Of a DNA stretch of 64,000 nt, positions 10,752-22,180 are shown piece after piece. The stretch is from NCBI GenBank assembly GCA_021521415.1, contig JAIQDT010000059.1:496001-560000 (forward strand), read 5' to 3'. This DNA is from Bidens hawaiensis. Lineage: Eukaryota > Streptophyta > Magnoliopsida > Asterales > Asteraceae. Position numbers and translations under genes: made by a program. Within the stretch, counting starts at the first letter, position 1, and each line of letters starts with the position of its first letter. The notes below the pieces were generated by a model. It worked only from the letters and a program-made list of their open reading frames with translations, did not search any database and was not told the DNA's origin.

Positions 10752-11449
10752 TCTATACTTCTATACTCTTAAATAAAAAGATACAAATTTTGCCACTTGT
10801 CGATCTCACATTAAACCTCACAATTTTTAACAAATTTATAACAGTAAAATAATATTTACCATTTTTAAAATTTATGGTTCAAAATTTGGTAATTTAATAT
10901 TTACTTCCTATTTTTTTTCAAATATTTGATATTTATAAAAATCTTTTACTTTAAAATTGTTTTAAAGACTATTGTCAATGACTGTGAAATAGTGTTGAAT
11001 AGGTTTATTGTTTCTTTATATCGATTATTTATTAAGACCATCACCAATGCAAAGGACTAAATGCACTAAAAAAAGTGTCTAGTCATCAGCCACATCAGCG
11101 TTTCACAAATGCACCAAAAGCACATATTTTCTCTCTAATCCTACATATATCCAAATCTATACTTACAATTCCACATAATCACCACTTTTATAATTAATTT
11201 ATTAATTAATTACCTGTCACCAAATGAAAATAAAGGAGAAGAGTAGTTTGACTCTTAGTTGGCCCACCAACTCCCAAATATCACGCACGTAGTGACATGC
11301 AAATCCTTTAAATGCAAAACCACCCATTGCAAAATTGCATAACTGCAGAATCCAGGTCAGCCCAAATGCAAGCTAAATGCTTGCATTGGGTTTAGTCTAA
11401 ACATTGTATTTTTAAGAACTACCCGTATAATAGACGGGTCTCAAACTAG
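10752..11449 (+). mobile_element. Helitron-like non-autonomous insertion
   Basis: The right end carries the stem-loop ACCCGT-ATAATAG-ACGGGT (11421-11439), then TCTCAAA and the terminal CTAG, followed by T. This is the classic Helitron 3' end. The left end is TCTATACTTCTATACTCTTA preceded by A, matching a TC start and insertion between A and T. The repeated TCTATA words make the exact left base uncertain (10752 or 10760). At about 0.7 kb with no Rep-helicase it would be non-autonomous. Confidence 0.6.
11038..11393. mobile_element. possible MITE nested in the Helitron
   Basis: The left edge AGACCATCACCAATGCAA and the inverted right edge AGACTAAACCCAATGCAA match at 14 of 18 positions, and GCATTTAG/CTAAATGC words recur inside. 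No target duplication could be shown, so this stays tentative. Confidence 0.35.
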
Positions 11450-12388
11450 TAACTGTTATATATGAGTAATTTCATCTCCCTAGAAATATTTGGAGGATTA
11501 TGAGGGTGAAAACATGATAGAAATGAAAATTTGAAGAAGCAGGAAAAATTCTAGAAACGTACGGTCCGTGCCCTATAACAAATAGTTACGTAGAGAAAAA
11601 TTCAAAAAGCAGGCCCTTAATGGACACGTGGTGCGGTCTGCCCCTAAAAGCCTGCACAAACTGCGCAGACGTGGAAAACATAAAACGCACATATTTAAGC
11701 GAATTGTTGTCTATAAACAAGAGGAGACGACCAAAGGAAGACCTGGTGGCTTTTGTGACGGTCGTGGACGATTTCCTAAAGCTATAATCAACCCGAGGAA
11801 GCATCAATTAAGTCTAGGATGCTCGGGATTGAAGATCTAATCATCTAATGCTTCGACTATGCAACCACGTTTCCAACGGATCCAGATCATTACTTTCGAA
11901 GTAACTCGAACCCTACGATTATGTTTTATTTGCGTTATGTGTTTAAATCTTTCTATGGCAGGCTAACCATCTTATAACCGTCTCATACCTGATTAGACTA
12001 CGACGAATCTTAGCTAATTATGTTATGTTAATGGATGTTTTGTTACGATTGTGTGATTAAATAGTTAGTTATCATTAACTTATGATGTGTATGATTGCAT
12101 ATTGTTATTGATTTATTGATATGTTTGTGTGGATTACTAGATCTGTCTTTCAATGAAGTTATGCTAGTTACATTAATTTCGTTCTATCTCTAGGTTAAGT
12201 ATCAATCGTTAACCTAGTGCTTGAAATCTAACCCATAATAGATGAACAAATCAAGCAAGTTGGTAAAATATGTGAGCTACCCATGAGGAAAGATCTGAAT
12301 AAAAGGATCTAGAAACTAGTCAGGTTTCCTTGGGAGCATCGTTCGACTAGGAGTGAATGCAAACTTTCTGTTCCACCTATGGTCATTC
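11450..12388. other. unassigned noncoding DNA, possibly leader of the gypsy gag remnant
   Basis: Moderate GC and no domain-bearing frame. Because it directly precedes a plus-strand gag remnant, it may be that element's decayed leader or LTR, but I see no LTR ends or primer site. Confidence 0.3.
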
Positions 12389-12707
12389 AAATGATCCAGA
12401 GTCATGACAATTCAATGGTCTCCAAGATGAATCTCTGAACGCTTATATCACATTCTTTTTAGAAGTGTGTCATGATCAAGGACATTACAGAGGGAATAAT
12501 TAGGCTGTCGATTTTTTCTTTCCCTCACTTGATGGAAAAGCCCTAACATGTCTGACTTCCTTACCAGCCAATTATATTACAACCTGAACCAGAATGACTG
12601 AAGCTTTTCCAATAAAATTCTTTCCACCTTCTAAATCGAATTGGCTAACAGGTAACATCTATTCATTCGAGAAGGAGCAAGACGAATCACTTGTTGACGT
12701 GCTCTAA
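12389..12707 (+). pseudogene. decayed Ty3/gypsy gag fragment (Athila/Ogre-like)
   Basis: Roughly 100 codons in one main frame resemble the plant gypsy gag capsid domain. Recognisable landmarks are FNGLQDESLNAY, the hydrophobic FFPSLDGKALTCLTSLP block, and KFFPPSKSNWLTGNIYSF. A TAG and a TGA interrupt it, and a one-base shift separates the upstream MIQSHD segment near 12391. The second stop replaces a codon where Trp is usual. No LTR of this element was found. Confidence 0.7.
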
Positions 12708-12903
12708 ATTATACCTAAATAATATAAATATTCCCTACAATTTTAATATTTTGAGGTAGGTTTTTATTTAATATTATCTAAAATTGGTTTATATATGGAT
12801 TTTAAAATTTTCAAGAAATGATGAGTTAAAACGAGTAAAACATTCAACAAGAATAACTATCAATCAATTTATTTGATGTACTCGTATTTGGAAAGTTGAC
12901 TTT
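12708..12903. other. AT-rich flank of copia element A
   Basis: No gene or repeat recognised. The last five bases (ACTTT, 12899-12903) are the candidate target duplication of element A; its partner would lie beyond the right edge. Confidence 0.4.
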
Positions 12904-13264
12904 TGTTGGGCCATATTTTGTTTATTTATAGTCTTTTGTATTGTTTACGTTTGTAATTTATCGTCTTTGTTTATTCTCATGTATTTGGGCCCGAGGCCTT
13001 GAACAAAAGCCCATTGGGCCATGAATAATATATTGGTTGCATGCCATGGCCCCTATAATTAGGGAGCTTGGACGTGCAAGAAACAACCTTTTTGGAAAAA
13101 TCTTATCTATCTACCAACTCCTACTCTCTCCGTCTCTCTCAATCTAAACCAAAAATAACAAGCTCCAAACAAGATCCGAGATCTAGGTTCCTTAGTGTGA
13201 TTTTCGCTACACACTAAGTAGATTGATCCAAGAATAGTTGTTAGATCCATTCTCGGGACCTATA
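12904..13264 (+). repeat. 5' LTR of copia element A
   Basis: It begins TGTTGGGCC, like the TGTTG starts of the LTRs of B and C, and ends at CCTATA two bases before the primer site; the canonical terminal CA has decayed or the end is off by a base or two. Length is about 361 bp. A TATAATTA-like box lies near 13056. The 3' partner is outside the window, so the boundaries rest on the primer site and end motifs only. Confidence 0.6.
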
Positions 13265-13266
13265 AT

Positions 13267-13278
13267 TGGTATCAAAGC
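13267..13278 (+). other. primer binding site of element A
   Basis: TGGTATCAAAGC, one base different from the standard plant initiator-Met site TGGTATCAGAGC and identical to the site in element C (28254-28265). Confidence 0.85.
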
Positions 13279-13607
13279 TTTCAGCTCTATTAGTTGAGGT
13301 TCTTGGATCACAACCTTGGGTTTTGATCTTGCTTGTGGGTTTTGAGACGTGTTTGTAAAGAAGTTTGAGTATTTACGGGCTTTTAAAAGAAAATCAAAGT
13401 ATGGTTATTGGTTCCTTAGTAAAATCTAAAATATTCACGGGTGTTTGTGTGTAGATTGTGTATTGACGAGTTGAAAATGTGTGCTACAGTATTCTAATCA
13501 CATCTCCAAAAGTGGTAGTTGGTGTACTTGAATCTGAAAAATCAGCCAAAAGTTGGTAAAAGTACAAAACAAGTTCCAAGAAAGATTAAGTTTCCAGAAA
13601 TATTGGA

Positions 13608-13912
13608 ATTGCATCGCATCAAAAGTAATCGCATCGCATAAGGAAAAAGAAACCGCATCGCACAAGAAATTTCAATCTCATCGCTTGGAAATTTTTAATT
13701 GCATCGCTTGAAATTTTTAATTGCATCGCATTGGATTTTGAATCGCACTACATTCAAAATCCAATCGCATCGCATTTCTGAAATTTTAATCGCATCGCAT
13801 TTCAAACCAATCGCATCGCATGTTCATGCGATTTGTTTCACTCTGAAACCAATCACATTCTTATGCGATTTGTTTGAAGAAATATTTCCAATCGCATTCT
13901 CGTGCGATCCGA
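13608..13912 (+). repeat. ATCGCAT/ATGCGAT word array in the leader of element A
   Basis: About 300 bases upstream of gag hold a dozen or more copies of GCATCGCAT, AATCGCATCGCAT and close variants. Near the end the inverted form ATGCGATTTG appears as well. Spacing is irregular (about 15-40 bases), so this is not a simple tandem satellite. Elements B and C have analogous arrays of different words. Confidence 0.85.
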
Positions 13913-13976
13913 GTGTTCTGGACTTGTGATTTTTCTGATTTTGAAGACTTCTTGCTACTACAAACTGTTTTACACC

Positions 13977-14928
13977 ATGGCTACTGACACTGAGTTGTGG
14001 AAAAGTTATCTCTTGCTTGAGAATGAGGCTGCAACGACCACTAAGCCTCCAAAGTTCATAACATTGGAAAGTAATTTAACTGATTTTAAATGGAGGTTTA
14101 AGAAATTTATCAAGTTAATTGATGCGAGTCTCTTGAGATCTTTAAGAGTTGGTCCTCATATTCCTATGGTTGGGACCATAACAGGACTTGAGCCAAAACC
14201 AGTTGAAGCATATGATGAGACTGATAAACTGCTCTTGGTAGAAGATGAACGAGCTTTCCATACCCTAACTATGTGTTTGCCAAATGAAGTAATTCAGACA
14301 CTTAGAGAATATAAAACTGCAAAGGGAATATGGGATGCTCTCGTGGAAAAGAGTGAAGGAAATGCTGAAATGAGGGACAACCGTAGGGCTACTTTGAAAG
14401 AAGCATTTAATATGTTCAATCGTAGACATGGAGAAAATGTTGGTGACCTTATAAAGAGATTTGAGAAACTGTTGGCTCGAATGAGAAGTGCAGAGGTTGT
14501 CATTAATACATCTGAATCAAACCACAAACTATTGAACTCTCTGCCGTTTTCTTGGAGCACAAATACGGTTACCATCAAAAGAACAACAAATATCAATGCC
14601 ACTTCAACTTAAGACTTGATTTCTACTATTAAGTCATTTGATTTAGATGACAACTTGCTAATGAATAACCATTTGAGTTCACTAAACCAAGCTGGCATCA
14701 CAATAGGATCAGCAATGACATCTTCCTTTCTCAGCCAATCTCACCACAATTTTTACCCTGTGACTGGTGTCAAAGCTCTTGCAACTCCTCCCACTCAATA
14801 CACAGCCTTCATCTCTTCTGTAAACACAACTTCTTCATCTAGTTCGAGATCAATGCATTCAAGACGTTGTGAACAAAGCCGTTGAGCAAGCTTTGAAAGC
14901 CCATGGAATCAACCCTTCCTCCAAAAGT
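13977..14928 (+). pseudogene. copia gag, N-terminal part, element A
   Basis: ATG at 13977-13979 (MATDTELWK) opens a Ty1/copia Gag of the UBN2 type, the protein that forms the virus-like particle. Landmarks are FKWRFKKFIKLID, TAKGIWDALVEKSEGN and the DLIKRFEKLLARM helix. TAA at 14610-14612 interrupts the frame, which then continues (DLISTIKSFDLDDN) and shifts again near 14850. The coding sequence is cut at 14928 by element B; the remainder, with the knuckle, resumes after 57029. An in-frame upstream ATG at 13902 is less likely because that part overlaps the word array. Confidence 0.8.
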
Positions 14929-15976
14929 TTTCAGGACCGTGAGTCGGGTGAAACCTCGAAAGGTTGACAAGAACACACCGACTCTGTTTACCTAAAAGGA
15001 CTGTTAGATATCCCGGCGGAATCAGGATATCCACCTGATGGGAACGAAGGGGTATGAATAATAAACACAAAACAGTAATAAATGATCAATCAAAGCTCAT
15101 TCAGTAGACAAAGATTCACTGTAATAAATACATCATTAATGGAATAGTGAAAGGAATGTCTAGGGTTTTGTGTGAAGGCGACGGAGATTGTACAAGAAAA
15201 ATAAAGAGAATATTCTTTGGAATGTTTATCGTATTCAGTGCGTGCCAGCCTGTATTCTGTCTGGAAATCCGTGTTCTAAAAGGTATCCTAGGACCCCTAT
15301 TTATAGACCATGACATTCCTTCTAGAAGTTCCTAATCATTACATAATAAAATACAAAATAATACAAGTGTTGAGTCCTCGAGCAAGATAACAATCTTGCT
15401 TGAGCAAGCTCACTATGCTAGGTATGCTCGTTGACTGTCCTCGAGCATACTTTACTTAGAATATCTTTAATGAAGATATTCCCTTCCATTATACTTCATT
15501 CTTCATGACTAGTCCATGCTTTGCTCGAACCAATCCATCGAGCAAACTTATTCTTCTTGATGTCTTCAGCTTTTCTTATTCAGCAATCTTTATCATGCTC
15601 GGATGTAAATCTTGCTCGGGAACTGAACTGTGCTCGAAGTCCTTGCTTTGATCACTTGACATCTTCTTATTGCATCCATGCTTGTCCCCATGTGCTCGAT
15701 CATCCTGTGCTCGTAACACTTGGTTAAAACTTGTATGATCAAGCTGTTTGCTCGATTGGCAATCCATGCTCGATAGAAGAATACTCTTGCTTGTTGAAGT
15801 GTAGCTTGCTCGAAGCCTTAACACTTAGAAGAATCAACCATTTAAGTTTCTGAGGACCTTGCTCGAAGTAGTAAAACCATGCTCGATCGTCTAGGCTTGC
15901 TCGAAGTCCATACTTAGCCGTTTTCTGAGGAGGTTGAGAAGATTCCAATATTCCTTATCATAAATCTGACCCAACA
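14929..15976 (-). repeat. 3' LTR of element B
   Basis: On the minus strand it starts TGTTGGGTC at 15976. Its inner end meets the polypurine tract. The outer end reads TT where the 5' LTR has TG. A TATA box (TCTATAAATAGG) lies at 15296-15307, with a TGCTCGA word array upstream of it (15375-15910). The 80-odd-codon frames inside are chance. Confidence 0.9.
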
Positions 15977-15991
15977 ATCTCCCCCTAGATT
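15977..15991 (-). other. polypurine tract of element B
   Basis: The minus strand reads CCAATCTAGGGGGAGAT directly before the 3' LTR TGTTGG. AGGGGGAG is the typical copia plus-strand primer. Confidence 0.85.
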
Positions 15992-16195
15992 GGAACAAGC
16001 TCAGATGCACCAAAACATTCCTGCATAGAGTTACACATGTATCTGACATTGAATATATATCATTCAAGAACATGTCATTTCATTACATAATTAGGAATTC
16101 TGCCTCATGGGCATTACAAATTAAAGTTTTTACAAATTAAACAAAAATACAAAGAAAAACAGAAATAAAATCCATCATCCATTAGCTCCATTCTA

Positions 16196-18501
16196 TCATC
16201 TTCTTCCTCTGCTCCTTGCATCAGATCTTTCCTTTAATCTCTTGACATAGGCTGCTCTTTGTTTGATCATATCTAATTCCACAGCATCTGAGGAGTCATT
16301 TGGAAACTTTGCATCAATTAAGTTTTGTAAGTCTTGAGGATGCATGAATTTCAGATCTTCATCATGTCCTATCACAGCAATGGGAATTCCAGACTCGTTT
16401 CTCAAAGTGATTGAATCATTGTGCTGATTATACGTTATGTATGTGATTCTCCCAAATTGTAGTACCATCGAGTTTGGTTCCTTCATTACTTCCCTCATCG
16501 CTAAGCACCATTTCAAAGTCTTCCTTTTATAATGTGAGCCGCTTTCTTGAGTCTTTCGTTTCTTGGCATCAAAGAGGGAGAGCTCTGAGGTGTGCACTTC
16601 ATTTATCCGTTTGTTTCTTTTCTCCCTCTTTGCCTGGCTTCGTATCTCCCTTTTCTTCTGTTGCAAAAATGGGAATTCCCTTTCTGCCTGTTCCTTTAAA
16701 AATCTTGAGAGATCATTTCTTTATTGACCAGATGGCTGATTTCTGAATTGATTGTTATATGGTGTTAGTTCAGCCATCTTCTTCAGTTGTTCTTTCATGA
16801 AATTTCTCAAATCATCCCTAAAGATGATGAGATGTTCTTCCTTATCCTTAGTGATGACTCTCAAGGTCTTTGATTTTCTATCGAAGAAGAGATGTGTGGG
16901 CAAATTTACATCATGTGGTGGTTTAAGCCTCACAACCTCTGACCTTTGAGTCCGGCTTGTGCTTCCTTGCTGAGTTTTCTTTTGTGCACTAAGCCCTTCT
17001 TCCTCATACCATCTCTTGATAGTTTCGTCTATTTGTACCAACAATCTTGACATTCTTACTCCCTTCTTGTGGAGAGCACTCATCATTTCAGCTCGTACTT
17101 CTTCTTCAGCTCTTATCCTATCTTCCTGCAATTTTCTTTGGGTTTCAATATACAGTTTCTGCTCTCTATTATATATTTTCATTAATTGTTCAAGAGGCAT
17201 GTTCTGAAACTGTTCTTCCGTCATCCCTTTCTCCATCACAATCTTCTTCAACATATCTACCCTCTGAGGGTCTTCAAACCATTTCTTCACTTCTTGATTT
17301 TTCTTTTCAGCCTCATCTTTTTCCCTTTGTAACCTCATCTTTAACTCCTGTTCTCTCGCAAATTTTTCTCTACTTGCCTGATCCTTGTGAGAGTCCTTTA
17401 TCTGTTGAATTCTTCTTTTCAATTCTTAAGAAGAAAGATTAATCAAATAGTTATAACTGTAGCCGTATAGTTGAAGAAATTTGATATCTTTATGTTTAGC
17501 CTTTAATGATTCATAGTTTGCCTCATCACTGGCTTTTTTTTCAGTTCTCTTTCTGCTACTGTCCGATTCTTTTAAAACCTTTTCACTGTCTTCCTTCTTC
17601 TTTGATACCTTCTTCACATAGTCAGATATATCATCTACTAGTGCCCTTTTGTACATTCTGTCAATCTTATCAAATGGTTGCAAATTAAGGAATGCAGGCT
17701 TGTGACCAGCCTTCATTAGCAATTCTCTTTTCGTTTTCCTTATTCTCCACCCCTTAGCTTCTTTTGCTATATCTTCTTTTGATAGGCTTTGGAGATATAA
17801 TGGATCATATCCCAAGATGTTCAGATAATCTTTGTCTTCATTTTCAATTTCAACATTCTTTGATCCCTCATCATATTCTTTCACATCCTCCAAATCCACT
17901 GTTTTTTCAAGATCATCAAGAGCCTCAATCATTGGTTCTTCAGTATTTGCAGATTGAGCCCTCCTTCTCTCTTTGAGCTTGTCTAACCTTAATTTTTACA
18001 CCATCTTCTTCACTGATTTCTGTCTTTTAGTTTTTGGTGTCTCAACTTCAGATGCAGCTTTTCTTTTCAAAGATGATTGAGTTGGAGTGGATGTGTTAGG
18101 TTGCTCTACTTCAGTTTCTGGTTCTTCAATAATGATTCTGATTCTTCAATCACAGGTTCATCTATATGAGTCTCTTTAGATTCTTCAGTAACTTCTTGTA
18201 TAATGGGCTCATTTGGTTCAACATGCTCTTCAACTCTTGGTTCTCCTTCTTTACTCAAGTTAATGAAGTCTTGTTGAGCCTTTCTTGCTGCTATCACTAT
18301 CTTTGGATGATGTTTCTCTTGGTTATTCAGAATGAGTGTAATATCCTTCATTATGACCAGTTTAACCATAGTACTTGCTGAGACTTCAATGGTTTCATCA
18401 TCTTCATGGATAATTGGTCCCAAGCCAAGTTCTTGTTCTGGTTCATAGGTTATTGGCTCTTTAGGCTCGGTGATAACTGACTCTTCAATCTGTGTAGGTT
18501 C
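16196..18501 (-). pseudogene. env-like gene of element B, C-terminal part
   Basis: Continues the env-like reading from 22181, interrupted by solo LTR D at the TTGTT target copy. Four frame pieces follow on the minus strand (18106-18423, 17426-17932, 16721-17422, 16196-16666) separated by shifts or stops, so the gene is dead. The protein is very acidic at first (repeated E/P-rich GEPRVEEHVEPNEPI). It then becomes basic and rich in K/E helices likely to form coiled coils (near ASREKFAREQELKMRLQREK), and ends in a mixed domain with KTLRVITKDKEE and an arginine-rich tail (RSRGRR). I see no signal peptide or clear membrane segment here, so 'env-like' is positional only. The function is unknown. 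Confidence 0.7.
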
Positions 18502-19677
18502 TTGTTTGTAACGCCTGTAAATTTCGTTAATCGGCTCGATCGTTTATAAATGCTGGTCAAAAAGCCGGGGTTTCATCTTTCTAATTTAGAGCCTTGTAAT
18601 ACGTTTTAAAAGTTCGTTTGTCCATCCTTTTTTTCCCAAAACATCCCCTCTTACGACTTAAAGTATTATACTAGTATGTAGCACCCGAAATTTTCGTTTA
18701 TCGGCATGCACGTTGTAGAGTTTGTATATTTATCGGGTTTGAACCGGCTTACTTCGGGGACCTCCTTTTCATACCCATAAGTTGAATTACTTAAGTTTCA
18801 TTCAAGTGTCACAACTTTCAACTTGGAAGGGCCAGAACGTAACATTTTATATTATAATCAAAAACCAAAACCCTAGCCCTCCTAGAACCTGCGATCGGCA
18901 GCAGCAACTCACCCAAACCATCCAATTTTTCTCTTTGAAGCTGTGATTAGGCCGTAAAAATCCAATTCAAGGTTAGTCCCATGTTCTCTCTAGCCTTTTA
19001 CACCTTAAACCATCCTTATACATCGCGTATTGGTCGTTAAGGTTGAGTTTTGATGATAACAGTTTGCTGACAGATTCGTATACGTTTATTGTAGGGTCTG
19101 TAACTCGATGAAAATATACCTTTTTTGATCGATTCTTGATTCCATGATATTATACTTTGAGTCTAGTTTCCAGAAAGGTATAATACGTAATTTTTGGACG
19201 AGATTTGAATACTTTTTATGATTTTATAAAATTGAGTGTCAAACCTGATGCGGGACGACGGATTCTGGTCCGTCTTCCCGACATCATAACCTTTTTTCGA
19301 CAAGTCTAAATTGGTTGGTTCCACTTCTGGAAGTTAATATTTTGAGTTAGGAACCAAACCCAATTGGAATCGTTTAATTTGGCTGGGTATTGAATTTTAT
19401 AAAAATAAAACCATTTTGTTGCGCAGCTGGAATATACCTTTCTGTGTTGGAAGAATTTTTATGATTTTTGTGTCCACTAGAAAAATATAATAAAAATATT
19501 TTTAAAAACTTAAGATATTTATGCAACACTGGTAAAAAGTTAATAATTTAATTCAAATGTTATCCTATGTAATTAAATGCATCTTCGCATGCTAAAATCT
19601 GCACGTTTTACTCTTTATTAATCAACAAGTTCGTTTTAGGCTTGACCGGTGGTTTTGATTAGTTGAAAGGTTTTAGG

Positions 19678-19800
19678 GGCCTCGGGCCAAGTGGTTGGGC
19701 CTCGGGCCAAGTGTTGGGCTTTGGGCCAAGTTGTTGGGCCTTGGGTCAAAGTATTGGGCCTTGGGCCCAGTTGTTGGGTCTTAGGCCGGAGTGTTGGGCT
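19678..19800 (+). repeat. GGGCC-rich minisatellite in LTR D
   Basis: About six units of roughly 20-22 bp of the form TTGGGCCTTGGGCCAAGTTG. GGCC and TTGG/CCAA words make the units partly self-complementary. LTR E has a similar, cleaner array at about 53320-53440. Confidence 0.75.
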
Positions 19801-20294
19801 TAAACGGCCCATTAGGATAGAGTGTTGTTACAGTCTAGTTTAGTAACGCGTTGTGTATAATTTACAGGCCCTTGCTTGTGATTGTGCACTTAGGGATTTC
19901 CTAGCTCATTGCAGGTGTTCGGTTGATTCAGGTGAGTTCATGATGCCCTTTTTACTCTTTTACGTTTTGGGCTATCATACACACCGAAATACAATTTTGA
20001 ACGATTTTACTCGTTACAACTATTTGGATGGTATTACATAGCCTTATTCATATTTGTGCATTTATGAAACTATTTGTGAACTATATTTTATGCCTTAGGA
20101 TATTGTAGACTCGTTTATGGTCTTATATTCCTTAAGGTTATATACATGAATATGGTCTAGACTCGATGATGTTAATAGGCTTGGTAGTAATTGAATGCGA
20201 GTAGACCTATTTACTTAGTTCATGTATTGGACTGATTAATATATATTACCTTATGGCCTATAGGCTTACTTGTAATTTGGAATGTCTTGGGATG

Positions 20295-20297
<3 letters not shown>

Positions 20298-20331
<34 letters not shown>

Positions 20332-20396
20332 AATGTATGGAGGTATGTATGTATGTATGTATGTATGTATGTATGTATGTATGTATGTATGTATGT
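20298..20396 (+). repeat. (TA)n followed by (ATGT)n microsatellites
   Basis: A TA dinucleotide run at about 20298-20322 is followed by imperfect and then perfect GTAT/ATGT tetranucleotide repeats to about 20396. The frame translating as MYVCMYVC is produced by this repeat. Confidence 0.9.
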
Positions 20397-20965
20397 TTGA
20401 GTATGTGTTACCTTATAGCCTACGGTTGTGTGATGATATTTAGTTCCTTGAGACTAAGAATGATGTGAGTAGGCTTATTGATGTGTGTATGCATGGTAAT
20501 CACGGCCGGGTCAAATTTATTACTCGGGTTTTAAAATTACTTGTGGTCTAGGCTCGAGGTTGCTATTAGGCCTAGTATTAATTCCTAGTATTAAACGATT
20601 TTTCCTGATAAAACGTTTAAACTATTTTATATAGGCTTGCTAGTATATAGTTGGCCTTGGAATGTTATAGTATGTATATATATATATAAATTATTGTTTG
20701 GCCTATATTTGGCGATGTTGTAGTCGTTTCGACTACTGATGTGTGTATGCCTACTTTGTGTTTGCATGTACTGATGTTACGTGTTTGGGTTGTGCCTGAT
20801 GTTATTACTTGAATGAGATGTTACGTGTTTGGGTTGTACGTATGCTCGACCCTGATGTTATTATTTGGACGGTATTTATAGGGATATAAATATATGGATG
20901 TATATAGATGTATAAGTACGAATACTTAGTGTTGATGATGGCCTAACTGTTCGTATCCCGTATTA

Positions 20966-21100
20966 TATTTTAAACTCTTGGAATGTTTTATAATCCAGTT
21001 TTTATATTTAAACTCTTGGAATGTTTTATAATCTCGTTTTTATATTTAAACTCTTGGAATGTTTTATAATCCCGTTTTGATATTTAAACACTTGAAATGT
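20966..21100 (+). repeat. 45-bp tandem repeat in LTR D
   Basis: Three nearly identical units of about 45 bp containing AAACTCTTGGAATGTTTTAT, followed by a diverged fourth. Confidence 0.75.
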
Positions 21101-21298
21101 TTTTAAACGAATTTATATAGGCTTGCTAGCATATGGTAGGCCTTGGGATGTTAAATATATATATATATGTATATACATTATTGCTTGGCCTATATTTGGC
21201 GATGTTGTAGTCGTTTCGGCTACTGATGTTGTGTATGCCTACTTTGTGTTTGCATGCACTGATGTTACGTGTTTGGGTTGTACGTTTGCTCGACCCTA

Positions 21299-21600
21299 AT
21301 GTTGAGCCGTGATCGGGTCAAATATATTACTTGGGGAAGACCCGGGGTGAGGACGCCTGTATCACGTGCTTGGATGTATGAGCCGGGATCGGGTCAAATA
21401 TATTACTTGGGGAAGACCCGGGGTGAGGAGGCCCATAACTCGTGCTTGAATGTATAAGCTGTGACCGAGTCAAATATATTACTTGGGTTTGACTCATGGT
21501 GGAGAGGCTCGTGTCACATGCTTAGGTCTTACCGCGTCCGGGTTAAATATATTACTCGAGTCTTGACTCGTGGTGGAGAGGCCCTTGTACGTGTGTTCGA
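21299..21600 (+). repeat. 77-bp tandem repeat in LTR D
   Basis: Four diverging units of about 77 bp. Each has a CGGGTCAAATATATTACT(T/C)G core, then a GACCC- or GACTC-type block, GGTG(G)AG.GG and a CGTG word. A larger near-duplicate also occurs: the text GGCGATGTTGTAGTCGTTTC is found at about 20711 and 21198. Confidence 0.7.
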
Positions 21601-22180
21601 CGATGATTGTATTACTTGGTGAATTATATATAATTTATTTTATTTATACCTTCTCTATTGTTTATAACTATAGCTTGAAATAAAGTATGAATTATTGTTT
21701 ATGAAAACTTGAACTCACTCAGCTCAAGCTGACTTTGTGTGTATGTTAGATTGACTTTCAGGTTGAGGATTAGAGATTTCCGCTTGGACGTGCTAGGGAC
21801 TACTCGGACGGTTGAAGGCACATCTAGTCGAAGAATTAATAACGCAAACTGTTTCTTTTAAATTATTACCATAAGTATTTAAATTTTGATTTTTGGGCAC
21901 TTTCCCTAGTTTTGGGAATTTTGATGTTATCTATTCCGCTGTTTACTACTCTAAAACGATTTTAATGAGATGAAGATTTCAAATAAAATGAATATTTTAC
22001 TTACAATTGATTTTGGACACCTGTACCCGTATTTTGGGATTTTTAATACTTAAACTTTTCCGCTGTTATTTACTCTGAACTTGTTTTAAATACAAAGAAT
22101 CGTTTGGTTTTAAATTTTTGTGAATTTGTGGATGTGATTACCAACTGTAGGATTCCCGGGATTCGGGGCCTTACATTGTT

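Larger units (their letters stand above)
18507..22175 (+). mobile_element. solo LTR D (Ty3/gypsy type, 3.7 kb) in the env-like gene of B
   Basis: It starts TGTAACGCC and ends GGGGCCTTACA, with TG...CA ends. It is flanked by the 5-bp direct repeat TTGTT at 18502-18506 and 22176-22180. No internal coding region or primer site is inside, so it is a solo LTR left by recombination between the two LTRs of a full element. It is related to LTR E (right part at about 53266-54421): both share a GGGCC-rich repeat block, the text GTTTAGTAACGCGTTGTGTA, and the terminal CCCGGG(A/G)TTCGGGGCCTTACA. Orientation is assumed from LTR convention. Chance frames inside are not genes. Confidence 0.88.

Noticed and set aside
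11586..11840. 70-codon frames on both strands
   Set aside because: Short, overlapping, no recognised domain; insufficient for a gene call.
15116..15824. Several 60-80-codon frames duplicated at 56164-56996
   Set aside because: They lie in the two LTRs of element B; their conservation is that of the LTR, not of a protein.
20253..20468. Frame translating as MYVCMYVC repeats
   Set aside because: It is the (ATGT)n microsatellite read through.
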